Shown: piece after piece, positions 1 through 10,028 of the stretch
Numbering within the stretch: the first letter of the stretch is position 1
How the letters are laid out: every line of letters begins with the position of its first letter
Assembly (NCBI GenBank): GCA_977006965.1
Contig: OZ345366.1
Span: 2,294,001-2,358,000 of the forward strand
Direction of reading: 5' to 3'
Source of the DNA: Phymatolithon calcareum
Lineage: Eukaryota > Rhodophyta > Florideophyceae > Hapalidiales
Length of the DNA stretch: 64,000 nt
Notes under the pieces: model-generated
Seen by the model: only the letters and a program-made list of their open reading frames with translations
What the model was told of the DNA's origin: nothing
Database searches by the model: none
Program-made: the position numbers and the translations under genes

Positions 1-375
1 GATGGGGAGGAAAGCAAAGCGTATGACAACCGGAATTTTTACACGCACAATAGCGCGCTTTATTTGAAATTACGGACTCGCATCAAAAAAACAAATACGA
101 AACCAGATTTATTGCCCAAAATGTACGCTTGTATTTGCCGAGGTGAATATTAGGGGGGCTAATGATCGCGCGTTCATTCTGTGGTCAAAAATAATTACTA
201 AACAGCAAGATTAGGAGTGGGCAAAGCTTGTGCACAAATCAGACTCACTCCTAGTACTACAGCACTTTGAAAACTTTCGGAAAAAGTGCGAGACCTCCCT
301 GACACCCGCTGTGCCCTTCACCCTGCACTACCCAACTTTCCCCTCACCCAACTGTCTGAATTGAAACTCGTCGCC

Positions 376-522
376 ATGACGACCACAGACAGCACTGGTC
401 GGTCCAGCACATCGTCAGATGACCGCGTTCTCGGCCCAGATGCCATCGTGCCGGTCGACAAATTCAATTCGTGCGGAAAAACCAGAGAAAATCCTAGGTT
501 CACAGGAAAACGGGCGTATTAA
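376..522 (+). other. Small conserved ORF upstream of NLR copy A (48 aa)
   Basis: An ATG-started 48-codon ORF begins MTTTDSTG and contains VLGPDAIVPVDKFN. It is preserved in the duplicated block at 16890-17036 with a single Ser-to-Gly change. I do not recognise it. It could be a decayed first exon of a lost gene or chance coding preserved only because the duplication is recent. The rest of 1-1228 shows no gene; it is the duplicated 5' flank of the NLR. Confidence 0.25.
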
Positions 523-920
523 AAGCGCACACCTGCACACGTATGGGGAACTTTATGCCAGTAGTTTCGATGCGCTCGGCTGAGGCCAGTGCATAGACTG
601 CATGGAATAATGCGTTGGAGTCGTATAGACACTGCCAGGTGCTTAGCGCTCTGCAAACAGTGAGCGCTTATTGGTTGATGTTCTCGAATACGCCGTAGCA
701 GGAGTACACGAGTACATCAATTTCACTAATATTACTGATATGTCATTTTCCTCATAATTTTGTGGGCAGAAACGACTACGGATTTTTATTAATTGTTTTG
801 ATGCATTAAAATTCTGCTTTCCTCCCCCTCTTACATTCCCCTGATACCACGCACACCGCTAGCTATGGTTATGACATTATTTTTCTCCCGTAGTGTCATT
901 CTGCATATTTTATGATTCGC

Positions 921-946
921 CGCGAGTCGCGCATGACTCGCGAGTC
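921..946. promoter_or_regulatory. Overlapping inverted repeats in NLR copy A upstream region
   Basis: CGCGAGTC (921-928) is repeated inverted as GACTCGCG (935-942). The second arm is itself the left part of a perfect 12-bp palindrome GACTCGCGAGTC (935-946). Related GACTCCGACTCG follows about 30 bp downstream. The motif lies about 280 bp upstream of the NLR ATG and is unchanged in copy B although nearby bases differ. A binding site for a dimeric regulator is possible; function is inferred only from symmetry and position. Confidence 0.4.
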
Positions 947-1228
947 GCCATGTACTGTAAATAGTCGTGCGACTCCGACTCGCTGTGACTTGGATGAATG
1001 CACATCACTACATTAGTTGTACAGTACTGCACCACTTTCACCTACAGCTGTAGGGTCATATTGCATGCGTTAAACCGACGCCTCCGCACAGAAACACCCG
1101 CTCTCACCAAAACTATTGCTCACGTCCTTCGATCTCGGCTGAGGAGGTTTGCAAAGCACGCGACACAAGGTGGTAAGCTGTGAGCTTGACGACAGGGCTG
1201 TGCCTCGAAATCTATTCCCTCTGCCGGA

Positions 1229-4200
1229 ATGGGTGAAGTCGGTCTTGCGCTCGGAGTTGTGGGCATGATGAACCAGTTGGCGCAGAGATTGTCCAACCTG
1301 AAGATTCGCTGCGAAGAGTTCGGGTCACTGCCCGACAACTGGCATTCTTCAATCGAGTCCTTCGAATACTGCAAAACCGGTGTTAAACGTATCGAAGAAA
1401 CGCTTGTGGATGACAAGGAATGTCTTGGGGACCGTGCGATAAGCACATTTCGTGACATTCTCAAGCAAGTTAAGAAATCGCTGATAGCGGCAGGGGCCAT
1501 CTTGGAAAGCCTGGAGGAGGAGTTTACAAGAGAGAGCGGTCGTGCATATGCGAGTGGGAGCTCTCGTGTAGTCGGTAACCCGTCGAAACGAGGGCGTCTT
1601 TCATTGCAAAGGAGGAAAGATCGTCCATTGAAAGAGCCCAAGCTATTCTTTAGGGTGGACAAGGTGAAAGCAGCTCTTGAAACACTTGATGCGATATGGA
1701 AGAAGGCTCAACCCGCGATTGAACGTGTATTAATAGCTCTCGTTCCCCCCTCCATGAGACGTGATGAGTACCTTGCGCATTTTGATGAGCCCCCGCTTCC
1801 AAAGAACGTGGTGCTAAACTTCAGTGGTGATACGATGGAGGCATTGTTGAAGCGTGAAATATTGTCAAACTCTGCCGGCGGAAGGGTGACGGCTGCTGTT
1901 AGTCCGGGTGTGCTTGGTGCGGTGGGAATGGGTGGAGTGGGGAAGACAGTTGCACTTCGGGGTCTTTGCCGTGAATCGGAAGTGAAGAACCAGTACTTCG
2001 ACGGTGTGTTCTTCATCACTCTTGGACAAGACGCTGCTGAAGAGGATGTGATTGAAGGTGTTGCACACTTTGTTGAAAGCTCGGGCGGCATGTCTCTTGC
2101 CAGGGATATCATAAGTAAGAGATCTGCAGAGTCAGCCGCTAAACAAGCGTCTCTGTGGTTCAAAGGCAGGTGTGCCCTGTTCGTATGCGATGACATCTGG
2201 TCCTTCGAGGGACAGCCAATCGGATATTTAAGTTCACTTAAGCTGTTGCTTTGCAACTCAGCATCAAGTGCGATGGTGATATCGACACGGGAGAAGTCGA
2301 TCTCGCAACAGTTTCTCGAGGTGAAGTTCAGCCCACGCGAAGTTCGTGGGCAGCAAGCGTCGAGCATTCTCGCCAAGTATGCTGACATAGAAACTGAAGC
2401 TGTTGACAAATCAAGCGACACTTGGACGGCGTTTGGAGACATTTTGGATGTGTGCGCTGGACTTCCAGTGGCATTAGGTGCTGCTGGGACGAGTCTGCGC
2501 AACTTAATCGAAGAAAACAGTGGCATGATTGGTGTGTCTGTTGTGACATATGCGCATGAGCTGAAAGAAAACATCGAGAATGTAGGAGCCGGAAGTGTTG
2601 ATGAGTACCGGGGACTGAGAGCTGTGGTTAAGACCAGTTTGAATCATTGCGAAGATTGGGCACATGGAGATGAAGGTCGGATGAAACTTGGATGCGAATT
2701 GAGCGTGAAAGAAAAGTTTGAAGCGCTGAGTGTTCTACGCAAGCAGGGTTGGATTCCTCGGACATGCCTGCAACGTCTGTGGGAGACGAACGAGCGAGCG
2801 ACTAAGCAGCTTATGTCTAAACTTTCAGATATGCACCTAGTTTTGCGGCGGTGGCAGGCAACGCCAGCCGGAAGAGTTGACGGCCTGGAATTGCACGATC
2901 TTGTGCTTGAACAAGCCAAGGCACTATCTGTTGAAAGCAATCGTGCTTCTCTTTGGCATGCACGGTTGCTCGAAGGATACGTGCGGAAAGCGGCTGATAA
3001 CGTACTGCAGTCAAATATGCATGATTGCCGCGAGTGGTGGGATTGTGAAAAAATGCCCGAAGATGGGTACATTGAAAAGAACCTCGCTCGACATTTGGCG
3101 ATGAGCGAAGGATGTGAGCTGGAATCATTGCTGTCCGATGTACGATGGTCGCAAAGGCGAATGAAGATTGGAGGAATCGTGGCTCTGCGGGACGATTTTC
3201 AGGAATTATCGCATGGTGGCGGACGAGCGATTGGGGCGGACGCGGTGCGCAGGGCGCTCGAAGAAAGCTGGGTGAACATCAATAAGAGTATACACGCAAC
3301 TCCGTTTGAAATGTACGGTCGGTTGCAATCGCAGTGCCCATCGTCAGAGTTTGTGCAGCGCTTCCTGTCAAGTGTGTCGATGCATGTTCCGAAGCCTCAT
3401 TATGTGCCGAAGCGCGAGCTGCGATGGAGGGCGGATGCGGGACAACTTTTCTGTATCGACTTTGAGGAGAAGGTTACAGCCGTGTGTTTGAGCGATGAAC
3501 AAACTATAATTGCAGTCGTGCAAGGACACGAAATCCATGTTTTCGATTTGCAAGCGATGAGTACTGTGCACACATTGAAGGGTCATAAAGCGAGGATCAC
3601 TAGTGTTGCAATGAGCGGGGACGGAAGTCGGATTGTATCGGGATCTCGTGACAAGACTGTTCGTGTGTGGGATGGGCAGAGCGGAGAATGCGTGCTGGGA
3701 CCACTCCTTGGACACGAGGATTATGTGCGGTGCGTTGCAATGAGCGGGGACGGAAGTCGGATTGTATCGGGATCTCGTGACAAGACTGTTCGTATGTGGG
3801 ATGGGCAGAGCGGAGAATGCGTGCTGGGACCACTCCTTGGACACGAGGGTTCGGTGCGGTGCGTTGCCATGAGCGGGGACGGAAGTCGGATTGTATCGGG
3901 ATCTCATGACAAGACTGTTCGTGTGTGGGATGGGCAGAGCGGAGAATGCGTGCTGGGACCACTCCTTGGACACGAGGATTATGTGCGGTGCGTTGCAATG
4001 AGCGGGGACGGAAGTCGGATTGTATCGGGATCTCGTGACAAGACTGTTCGTATGTGGGATGGGCAGAGCGGAGAATGCGTGCTGGGACCACTCCTTGGAC
4101 ACGAGAGGTCTGTGCAGTGCGTTGCAATGAGCGGGGACGGAAGTCGGATTGTATCGGGATCTTGGGACAAGACTGTTCGTGTTTGGGATGGGCAGAGCGG

Positions 4201-5320
4201 AGAATGCGTGCTGGGACCACTCCTTGGACACGAGAATTCGGTGCTGGGCGTTGCAATGAGCGGGGACGGAAGTCGGATTGTATCGGGATCTTGGGACAAG
4301 ACTGTTCGTGTTTGGGATGGGCAGAGCAGAGAATGCGTGCTGGGACCACTCCTTGGACACGAGAATTCGGTGCTGGGCGTTGCAATGAGCGGGGACGGAA
4401 GTCGGATTGTATCGGGATCTTGGGACAAGACTGTTCGTGTTTGGGATGGGCAGAGCGGAGAATGCGTGCTGGGACCACTCCTTGGACACGAGGGTTCGGT
4501 GTGGTGCGTTGCAATGAGCGGGGACGGAAGTCGGATTGTATCGGGATCTTGGGACAAGACTGTTCGTGTTTGGGATGGGCAGAGCGGAGAATGCGTGCTG
4601 GGACCACTCCTTGGACACGAGAATTCGGTGCTGGGCGTTGCAATGAGCGGGGACGGAAGTCGGATTGTATCGGGATCTCATGACAAGACTGTTCGTGTTT
4701 GGGATGGGCAGAGCGGAGAATGCGTGGTGGGACCACTCCTTGGACACGAGGGTTCGGTGCGGTGCGTTGCCATGAGCGGGGACGGAAGTCGGATTGTATC
4801 GGGATCCAATGACAAGACTGTTCGTGTGTGGGATGGGCAGAGCGGAGAATGCGTGGTGGGACCACTCCTTGGACACGAGGATTCTGTGAAGTGCGTTGCA
4901 ATGAGCGGGGACGGCCGTCGGATTGTATCGGGATCTGGTGACAAGACTGTTCGTGTGTGGGATGGGCAGAATGGAGAATGCGTGCAGGATGGGATCACAG
5001 GGCAAGGCAAATATGGTGGTATGCACTTCGAAGGATTCATCAGAAGCCTTGAATTCGATGCTGGCAGTGATTTATGTGTTGTACGTACGTCAGTTGAGTT
5101 TTTTGTTTTGGACACCAGCTCTGCAACCAGGATGCAACGTCCTGGATACATGATACAAGGAGAGGACCGCAAGATATACGCAACGGGGGAGAACGCGGAA
5201 ATAGTTCAAGTCGCCACCATGCCACATAGATGTGCCACTTTTTGCTACAGTAAGCTGAATTCAAAAGCTGTAGCTGGTCTCGCAGATGGTCAAGTCGTCA
5301 TAGGAGAGCTCTTAATGTAG
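1229..5320 (+). CDS. NLR-type receptor: helical N-terminus, NB-ARC, 11 hypervariable WD40 units (copy A)
   Basis: A single-exon gene of 1363 aa with ATG in GGAATGG context. Residues 1-190 are mostly helical and open with [14 protein letters not shown], a Gly-rich hydrophobic helix like those of HeLo and RPW8 cell-death bundles. The NB-ARC ATPase shows P-loop GMGGVGKT (233-240), Walker [10 protein letters not shown] (about 315), an ISTRE motif, CAGLPVAL (about 410) and an MHD-like LHDLV (about 555). Residues 784-1256 are eleven 43-residue WD40 units, and the C-terminal 100 residues look like degenerate WD40 blades. By family knowledge NB-ARC proteins are nucleotide-switched oligomerising receptors; the WD40 part would be the sensor. 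The near-identity of the units and their few hypervariable positions recall fungal HNWD genes. The ligand and the death function are inferred. Confidence 0.9.
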   Translation: MGEVGLALGVVGMMNQLAQRLSNLKIRCEEFGSLPDNWHSSIESFEYCKTGVKRIEETLVDDKECLGDRAISTFRDILKQVKKSLIAAGAILESLEEEFTRESGRAYASGSSRVVGNPSKRGRLSLQRRKDRPLKEPKLFFRVDKVKAALETLDAIWKKAQPAIERVLIALVPPSMRRDEYLAHFDEPPLPKNVVLNFSGDTMEALLKREILSNSAGGRVTAAVSPGVLGAVGMGGVGKTVALRGLCRESEVKNQYFDGVFFITLGQDAAEEDVIEGVAHFVESSGGMSLARDIISKRSAESAAKQASLWFKGRCALFVCDDIWSFEGQPIGYLSSLKLLLCNSASSAMVISTREKSISQQFLEVKFSPREVRGQQASSILAKYADIETEAVDKSSDTWTAFGDILDVCAGLPVALGAAGTSLRNLIEENSGMIGVSVVTYAHELKENIENVGAGSVDEYRGLRAVVKTSLNHCEDWAHGDEGRMKLGCELSVKEKFEALSVLRKQGWIPRTCLQRLWETNERATKQLMSKLSDMHLVLRRWQATPAGRVDGLELHDLVLEQAKALSVESNRASLWHARLLEGYVRKAADNVLQSNMHDCREWWDCEKMPEDGYIEKNLARHLAMSEGCELESLLSDVRWSQRRMKIGGIVALRDDFQELSHGGGRAIGADAVRRALEESWVNINKSIHATPFEMYGRLQSQCPSSEFVQRFLSSVSMHVPKPHYVPKRELRWRADAGQLFCIDFEEKVTAVCLSDEQTIIAVVQGHEIHVFDLQAMSTVHTLKGHKARITSVAMSGDGSRIVSGSRDKTVRVWDGQSGECVLGPLLGHEDYVRCVAMSGDGSRIVSGSRDKTVRMWDGQSGECVLGPLLGHEGSVRCVAMSGDGSRIVSGSHDKTVRVWDGQSGECVLGPLLGHEDYVRCVAMSGDGSRIVSGSRDKTVRMWDGQSGECVLGPLLGHERSVQCVAMSGDGSRIVSGSWDKTVRVWDGQSGECVLGPLLGHENSVLGVAMSGDGSRIVSGSWDKTVRVWDGQSRECVLGPLLGHENSVLGVAMSGDGSRIVSGSWDKTVRVWDGQSGECVLGPLLGHEGSVWCVAMSGDGSRIVSGSWDKTVRVWDGQSGECVLGPLLGHENSVLGVAMSGDGSRIVSGSHDKTVRVWDGQSGECVVGPLLGHEGSVRCVAMSGDGSRIVSGSNDKTVRVWDGQSGECVVGPLLGHEDSVKCVAMSGDGRRIVSGSGDKTVRVWDGQNGECVQDGITGQGKYGGMHFEGFIRSLEFDAGSDLCVVRTSVEFFVLDTSSATRMQRPGYMIQGEDRKIYATGENAEIVQVATMPHRCATFCYSKLNSKAVAGLADGQVVIGELLM
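3578..4996 (+). repeat. 129-bp coding WD40 repeat array, 11 units
   Basis: Eleven head-to-tail 129-bp units encode the WD40 blades, starting at 3578, 3707, 3836 and every 129 bp to 4868. The invariant core includes [19 protein letters not shown] and WDGQSGECV. Differences concentrate at unit positions 5-6 (DY, GS, RS, NS, DS), 8-9 (RC, QC, LG, WC, KC), 24 (R, H, W, N, G), 30 (V, M) and 40 (L, V). Unit 1 is divergent at its start (KGHKARITS). Few silent differences exist (GTT/GTG, GCA/GCC), so the units have been homogenised recently. Confidence 0.95.
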
Positions 5321-5818
5321 CCCGGGAGATAGTTAAATTTACCATGCACTTAGTAGGTTTTCAGAATTGATGTCGTATTTTGTCAACATAAGGTTACCGT
5401 TTGCTAGCGTGAAGTACTGAGCTTTGATTATACTTTGCTGAGAATTAAATTTTCTCGGCAGATACAGTAGTATACGGCAATAAATCTCGAGCGTTTAAGG
5501 TCAAAATCGAAGCATGGCTACCCGCCAACGGCGGCATGAACTGCACACCGTCTGCTTTTGTGCATCTCTTCTGTAGGGGAATAGCTTGCCCATGCCTTTC
5601 CTCCAGCCTCTGCCAACGATCACGACACACCAGGACAGTGCTTCACAGGTTGGTACTGAACTATCGTGTGGTGCGCGTCGCGCAACCTCGCACAATCATG
5701 AACGCTTCCGGTCGCACCATCTGTTACCTAATGAAATACTCTGACATCCCGCGCTCGGCGTTGCTTGTTTGTATCCGACCACAGGGCGCTCCAGCGAGGA
5801 CGCTGGCAACTGCGTACG

Positions 5819-6180
5819 GTCACTGCGGGCAGGCCATAGCATATTCCTGTTGCAAGTCGTCACGCATCGTTTCGCCCAGCGCCGATTCGCTCGTCGTCAT
5901 GTCCAGAACATCGTGGACGATATGAAATGCAATGCCTATGTGCTCTCCGTGTGTCTACGCCGCGTCTGCGAGCTCCTTTCCGTGACCGACACGCAGCAGC
6001 GAACCTGCATGAATCATTTCGGTTTTCTCAGCGAGCGGATGTTGAGTTGACAAAATTGGCACCGGCACACCACACTGCGCCGCCACGGCGGCCTGTGTGC
6101 CGTCAAGATTATAATCACCAGGCGTACGCGCTTCCTGTGTAACGAGAGCAGATGGGCAGCCGCCGCGTCCAATGGGGGTG
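5819..6180 (-). pseudogene. Polyprenyl (solanesyl-type) diphosphate synthase remnant, copy A
   Basis: Read on the minus strand, fragments match trans-prenyltransferases: PLAEKTEMIHAGSLL (families have LAEITEMIHTASLLHDDV) and AFHIVHDVLDMT followed by ESALGETMRDDL (families have AFQIVDDVLDFT...LGKP.GSDL). The stretch between them with the first DDxxD motif is missing, DD has become HD, and a stop follows. It is therefore a broken gene, antisense to and downstream of the NLR, and it is shared with copy B. Boundaries are approximate. Between the NLR stop (5320) and 5819 I see no gene. Confidence 0.65.
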
Positions 6181-6495
6181 TTGCAGCACGCGTACGGTCG
6201 CTAACTATGAGCCAGTCCGATGGTCGAGCTCGCCGATCGCGAGCGAGAATTGGTTGGCACCACGCGAGTGCCCTGCAATTGAATGACCCAGGGAATCGAT
6301 TCATACTGCATACTCACGCTTGGTGGGCACGCCTCTTTCTGACGCCGGTACAAACAATGCGCTCGGCGACGGGACTGCAGTCGGACTAGCGATGTTAGTG
6401 TCACTTGCTAAGATTGACGACGCGCCTCATATTCGTTTCACGACATGTGAGACGCCGTTTCTCGTTCCTCCACCCCCGCGCAGATCAAGTCGGCC

Positions 6496-7060
6496 TCACT
6501 CGATCAAGCACTTCCCAAACGGCACCGCCATTCCACCCTGCAGCAGCGCAACCGCGAGAGCCCCGCGTGTGGCCGTCGCTCGTCGGGAAAATCTGACCGT
6601 GTCACCCAAACAATGAACTTGCTGGCCACCAATCGTCTCCACAGTCAAGTGCAAAAGTTCCTCATAACTCAACGGCGCAAACGTGAGCACCACGACGTGC
6701 GTGCGACCCCTTCCACCTTCCGGTGTTCTCAATGCAAATCTTAAAAGTTCCGGGGGACATATCGCATGTCAATTCCTTCCCCATCTCGACAGGTATTCAA
6801 AAGACAGCACCATAAACACGAATCTCACTGACCGCCACTCTCCCGGCAGCCCACCCAACAGCCACTGTTGCCCACTCCGCATCGCCGAGCACAACGCTTG
6901 CGTCCCTTACCCCGCTCCCCTGGCGCCAAAGCGTGACACGCGCCGCATATCCCGGAGCGTCGCGCGCCACCGTTCCTGAAAACGAGCTCTCGGTCGATAT
7001 TGGAGCGCCGTCGACGGCGCACACAACGTCGCCGTCCCGCAAGCCATAGTAATGTCCACC
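6496..7060 (-). pseudogene. PDZ-domain protein remnant, copy A
   Basis: Minus-strand reading gives GLRDGDVVCAVDGAPISTE followed by a stretch ending in YAARVTLWRQG, typical of a PDZ domain as found in Deg-type proteases and site-2 proteases. Downstream in the same orientation a second reading frame (6496-6732) has THVVVLTFAPLSYEELL, which vaguely recalls the C-terminal part of plant-type Deg proteases. The frames are not continuous and copy B has lost about 290 bp here, so this is decayed. The Deg assignment is weak. Confidence 0.45.
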
Positions 7061-7140
7061 GCCCGCGACGCGCAGTCAATGAAGCTGCGACCATGAGCCT
7101 CATAGGAAATCTGACCAATGGGCCGCAAGCTTTTCACTCC

Positions 7141-7161
7141 ACCCTCTGGGGGAGGGTTTTT
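7141..7161 (+). repeat. Short hairpin followed by T-run
   Basis: ACCCTC, a 5-nt loop and GAGGGT are followed by TTTTT. It is conserved in copy B at 23096-23116 with a compensated loop change. It looks terminator-like but sits in eukaryotic intergenic DNA; a Pol III stop or a chance hairpin are alternatives. Confidence 0.3.
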
Positions 7162-7331
7162 GCAGCCAGGGCTTCGACGCTAACCCGGTTTACACGGATT
7201 TGAGTAGATTATAGAAGCTACAGAGCGTAGCTGCTGAAACGCATATCCCTTGCAGTCGCATGAGTGTTTCTGAGGGCGCTTAATAAATTCCAAACTCAAA
7301 AAAAGTAAAACTTATTATCGAGGGCATGCGA

Positions 7332-7442
7332 GGTGCTCAGATAGAATACCGGACATAAGACAAGAGCCACCCTTTTGTGGGTAGCACCTGAGGAAGCCTT
7401 GCCCGTATTTTTGTATGGCTGTGGGGCTTTTAATAATATACC
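7332..7442 (+). repeat. Dispersed retroelement 3' tail, family A
   Basis: A conserved block of about 110 bp with core AGAATACC, then GAGCC, AGCACCTGAGGAAGCC, TTGCCCGTAT and GGGGCTTTTAA. Similar copies occur at 23287, 29919 and 57415 (plus) and at 56126 and 62095 (minus). The 29919 copy lies just downstream of LINE-derived coding sequence, so the block is probably a LINE 3' UTR or a SINE sharing that tail. Confidence 0.7.
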
Positions 7443-7685
7443 TGTAGAAGAAAGTAAAATTTATTTCGTGCGCTATTCTCTCTGCTTTAGCACTTCGTCG
7501 CAAGTAGCGTCTCCATCATCACAGGGGGTGAGGTCGATTATCATGGACTGAGACGCTTTATCCATTTGTTTTCCAGTTTTCACAAAACCAGGAAAAACTC
7601 AAAGGTAACAAAACACGCGCGATCTTGCAAACAGTAAAAACGCAACATCGACGCGTACCGCAAAAACGTACACTGTCACCGACGA

Positions 7686-8200
7686 TCAGCTTTGTAGTAG
7701 CAAAATGGTCAGCAAGTAAGGCAAGTGCTCCACCATGACCATATCCATTGCGGAAATCGGGCGCGTAGAAAGGCTTTCAATCGAACTAGCCACGAGTCCG
7801 AGAGCGCCACTGAGTGCGCCCTGTGCATGATGTAGAGCCAGTTCCATAGTGTGTGGGTTACTGGTAAAGTTGCTTGCCACCTCGTAGAGAGAGAAGAACG
7901 TACCTCCCATGGTCATGTATATCGCGCTTCGTTGAAGAGCGCCGCTAAAAAATCCGAGCGGCCCTTTTCGCGCACAACAGTTCGCATGTGCGCGGCGACC
8001 CTCGGCGCGGGACCTTCCACGCTACTTGCCATAGCCACACGACTGACGAGAACGTCTGCGGGGGTGGTGACAAACGCCGCGATGGCAGCGACTATTGCGC
8101 CTACGAGCACATCGGCGGCCATGCCTAAAGATGGGATGAATGCGGGCAGTGCGGCGGCGTGTGCATGTAGGGCCAGCTTACCGCTTTCGTATAGCATGAA
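7686..8200 (-). pseudogene. Truncated, frameshifted mitochondrial-carrier-family gene (copy A)
   Basis: This is the 3' third of the carrier gene intact at 27051-28403. Both encode the LYESGKLAL...TPADVLV repeat and the same C-terminus. Copy A loses a base around 7965-7970, shifting frame within the last repeat, and sequence identity stops at about 8200, so two carrier repeats and the transit peptide are absent. It marks one end of the duplicated segment. Confidence 0.9.
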
Positions 8201-8489
8201 CGACGCACATGGCCTGAAAGCAGGCATACGAGTTCGTGTCCGACATTAAGAACGGCATGAGATGGGGTATTACGTGCACGCGTTGACATGGTCTGGACCT
8301 TGGATCGGCAACCTTGTTCGAGGCTGCAGTCAGCCGAAAAAATAGAGTGAGAGGTGAGGTAGAGACATAGTGTCATCGGCATGTTAGGATGGGATAAGGC
8401 TGGTGTCAGTCCCAGGCCTCCTTGGCACCATGGCTCATTCGCACGGTTCCATGTGTGAAGTTTAGGCTCTTGTCTGCCACAGTACAGTA

Positions 8490-9230
8490 CAGTCGAACCT
8501 GTATAGCTGCAACCTGTATAGCTGCAAAACCTGCATTCGTGCAATCGAATCGCCTAGACCGATTTGGTATATGCCGAAAAGTAACTAAATTTAAACCTAC
8601 CTTGCAAACTGCATTAGTGCAACTGAAGGGAATGCCGCCCTTAATTTTGAATAAAATTTTGATAGCACGGATTGCAACAGAGACTGGCTCTCGTCATAAA
8701 TCGTGCAGGGCTGCTTGCCAAGTAAGTTCCATGTGCTACATAGAATAGCGTTATTTGATGATGCTCATCCCTACAGGAAACACCACTGCGCATACCTCGT
8801 CAGCCCAAATGAGGAGGATGACTGCATCGCAGATGTGGAAGAGGCGGCACTTGTCGGCGATATCCTGCATGAAATGAATCCTGTTGAGACCAGCGAAGCC
8901 GCTGAGAGTGTTGAAAAGGAGAACAAGCCGAAATTGTCGCTTGTTGAGCAGTTGCGTCATCTGAGTTTGGCAGTAGAGATCATGGACGAGAGAGGAGAGT
9001 GTTCGTGGTCTGTGCGGCGCGCCATCCACGCATCGCAACGTAAGATTCGCTCCGACCACAAGACGGGGCTCCAGCAGAGAAAGGTCACTGATTGGTTCAA
9101 CTGAGCCTCGTGGACGATTGGGTAGAATGTTTCTGTAGCCCCTTATGATAAAGCCTCCAAGACTGCAAAACCTCTATTACTGCATACCAACCTGCTTTAC
9201 CGCCGTGTTGCAGCTATACAGGTTCGACTG
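8490..9230 (+). mobile_element. Pogo-like (Tc1/mariner superfamily) DNA transposon, 741 bp
   Basis: Perfect 24-bp terminal inverted repeats begin CAGTCGAACCTGTATAGC (8490-8513 and 9207-9230) and are flanked by TA on both sides (8488-8489, 9231-9232), the target preference of Tc1/mariner/pogo elements. It encodes only a transposase C-terminal segment, so it is non-autonomous. It sits inside one unit of a local tandem repeat, whose sibling units serve as empty sites. Confidence 0.85.
8703..9104 (+). pseudogene. C-terminal fragment of a pogo/Tigger-like transposase
   Basis: An open frame with no convincing start; codons from about 8790 onward look genuine. Acidic residues (NEEDDCIADVEEAALV) are followed by a helical stretch and the terminus QQRKVTDWFN. 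Pogo/Tigger transposases commonly end in a similar QxxITxFF peptide, a PCNA-binding (PIP) box in the Drosophila pogo protein. The DDE catalytic domain and the HTH DNA-binding domain are absent, so this is an internally deleted copy. The assignment rests on the C-terminal motif plus the TIRs. Confidence 0.6.
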
Positions 9231-9698
9231 TATAGGCTTCAATGCTAAACGAAGCCTATCGACGACAAGAGCCTTTCACACGCCGCCATTCGTGAAGATT
9301 TGGCTCTTGTCAGCTGTAGGCTTCGTTCTGCGTTTAATACTATTCTATTTTTTAGAAAAAAATTATGAAACGAATAAAAGCGGACACGTTCGCATGTTTG
9401 CATGCGTGAAGTTTAGGATCTTGCCAGCTATTGGCTTCGTTCTGCGTTTAATACTATTTTTTTTAAAATACTATGAAACGCATAGGAACACGTGGCATGG
9501 TGCCTCGTTCACACGCTTGCATCATGAAGTTTGGGCTCTTGTCGGCAATCAGTGTAGGCTTCGTACTGCCATGCGTGAAGAAGTTAATCTTCACGCACGG
9601 GCCTTGTACTGTATTCGTTTTGAATTAGCCTAGAGCGGACAGTAGCTTGTCCGAATTTGTGGTCCACGGACGATAAGTATTTATGCATATACTGTAGT

Positions 9699-9703
9699 GC
9701 AGT
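9699..9703. repeat. Target-site duplication GCAGT, left of copia element
   Basis: GCAGT lies immediately outside the 5' LTR and is repeated at 16355-16359 immediately outside the 3' LTR. This is the 5-bp duplication expected from an LTR-retrotransposon integrase. Confidence 0.95.
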
Positions 9704-10028
9704 TGTCATTGAGCTGACATTCACGGCGCATGGAAAGTTTCCCAAGATGGGAACCAAGGCACTCTGCAAATGCAGACACACTCCTTCACGCCCTTTTCTG
9801 GTACTATTTCTCCCGCGTTTACGTTTACGGTAACAATGTACGGATTAGGTAGTCTAGTTCAGCAGTTCCCCAAGTTCTGCAGTTCCCCAGTACTGTAGCT
9901 CTTCAGAGCAGTACATAAGCAACCTGCTGAGTCCTGAATAGCAGACTCGGCAGGGATAAGTAAAGTGGCATGGTCAAGAAGACTTTGCTGGCTTATCCCG
10001 CCTTTCACAACTGGTCTTTTGGACGACA
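9704..10028 (+). repeat. 5' LTR of copia element
   Basis: A 325-bp LTR beginning TGTCATTG and ending GACGACA, with TGTC...GACA termini. By direct comparison it differs from the 3' LTR at two positions (T/G near the start and T/A at 9971), which indicates a recent insertion. Confidence 0.96.

Larger units (their letters stand above)
1..8200. repeat. Segmental duplication, copy A
   Basis: This block is nearly identical to the block starting at 16514. Collinearity runs through the NLR gene and its 3' flank to about 7552, then from about 7568 to 8200 it matches 26931-27566. It starts before or at the left window edge. The right breakpoint lies inside the mitochondrial-carrier coding sequence, at the point where copy A changes from carrier to unrelated DNA (about 8200). 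NLR upstream and coding parts differ by only about 1-2 percent by eye. Copy A has about 290 bp near 6570-6870 that copy B lacks, and two more WD40 units. Confidence 0.92.
8440..9600 (+). repeat. Degenerate ~115-bp tandem repeats split by a transposon
   Basis: A unit with GTGAAGTTTAGGCTCTTGTC, then TAGGCTTCGTTCTGCGTTTA and a T-run appears near 8452, 9291, 9405 and 9527. The first unit is interrupted at its internal TA by the element at 8490-9230, and the remaining units show the uninterrupted sequence. No coding function is seen. Confidence 0.6.

Noticed and set aside
3578-4996. Regular repeats that might suggest a CRISPR array
   Set aside because: Units are contiguous 129-bp coding WD40 blades without spacers, in a eukaryotic gene.
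3368-5026. 552-codon and 433-codon minus-strand frames over the WD40 array, and similar ones over copy B
   Set aside because: They arise because the 129-bp unit is a multiple of three and stop-free in other frames. The plus frame has clear NB-ARC-WD40 homology.
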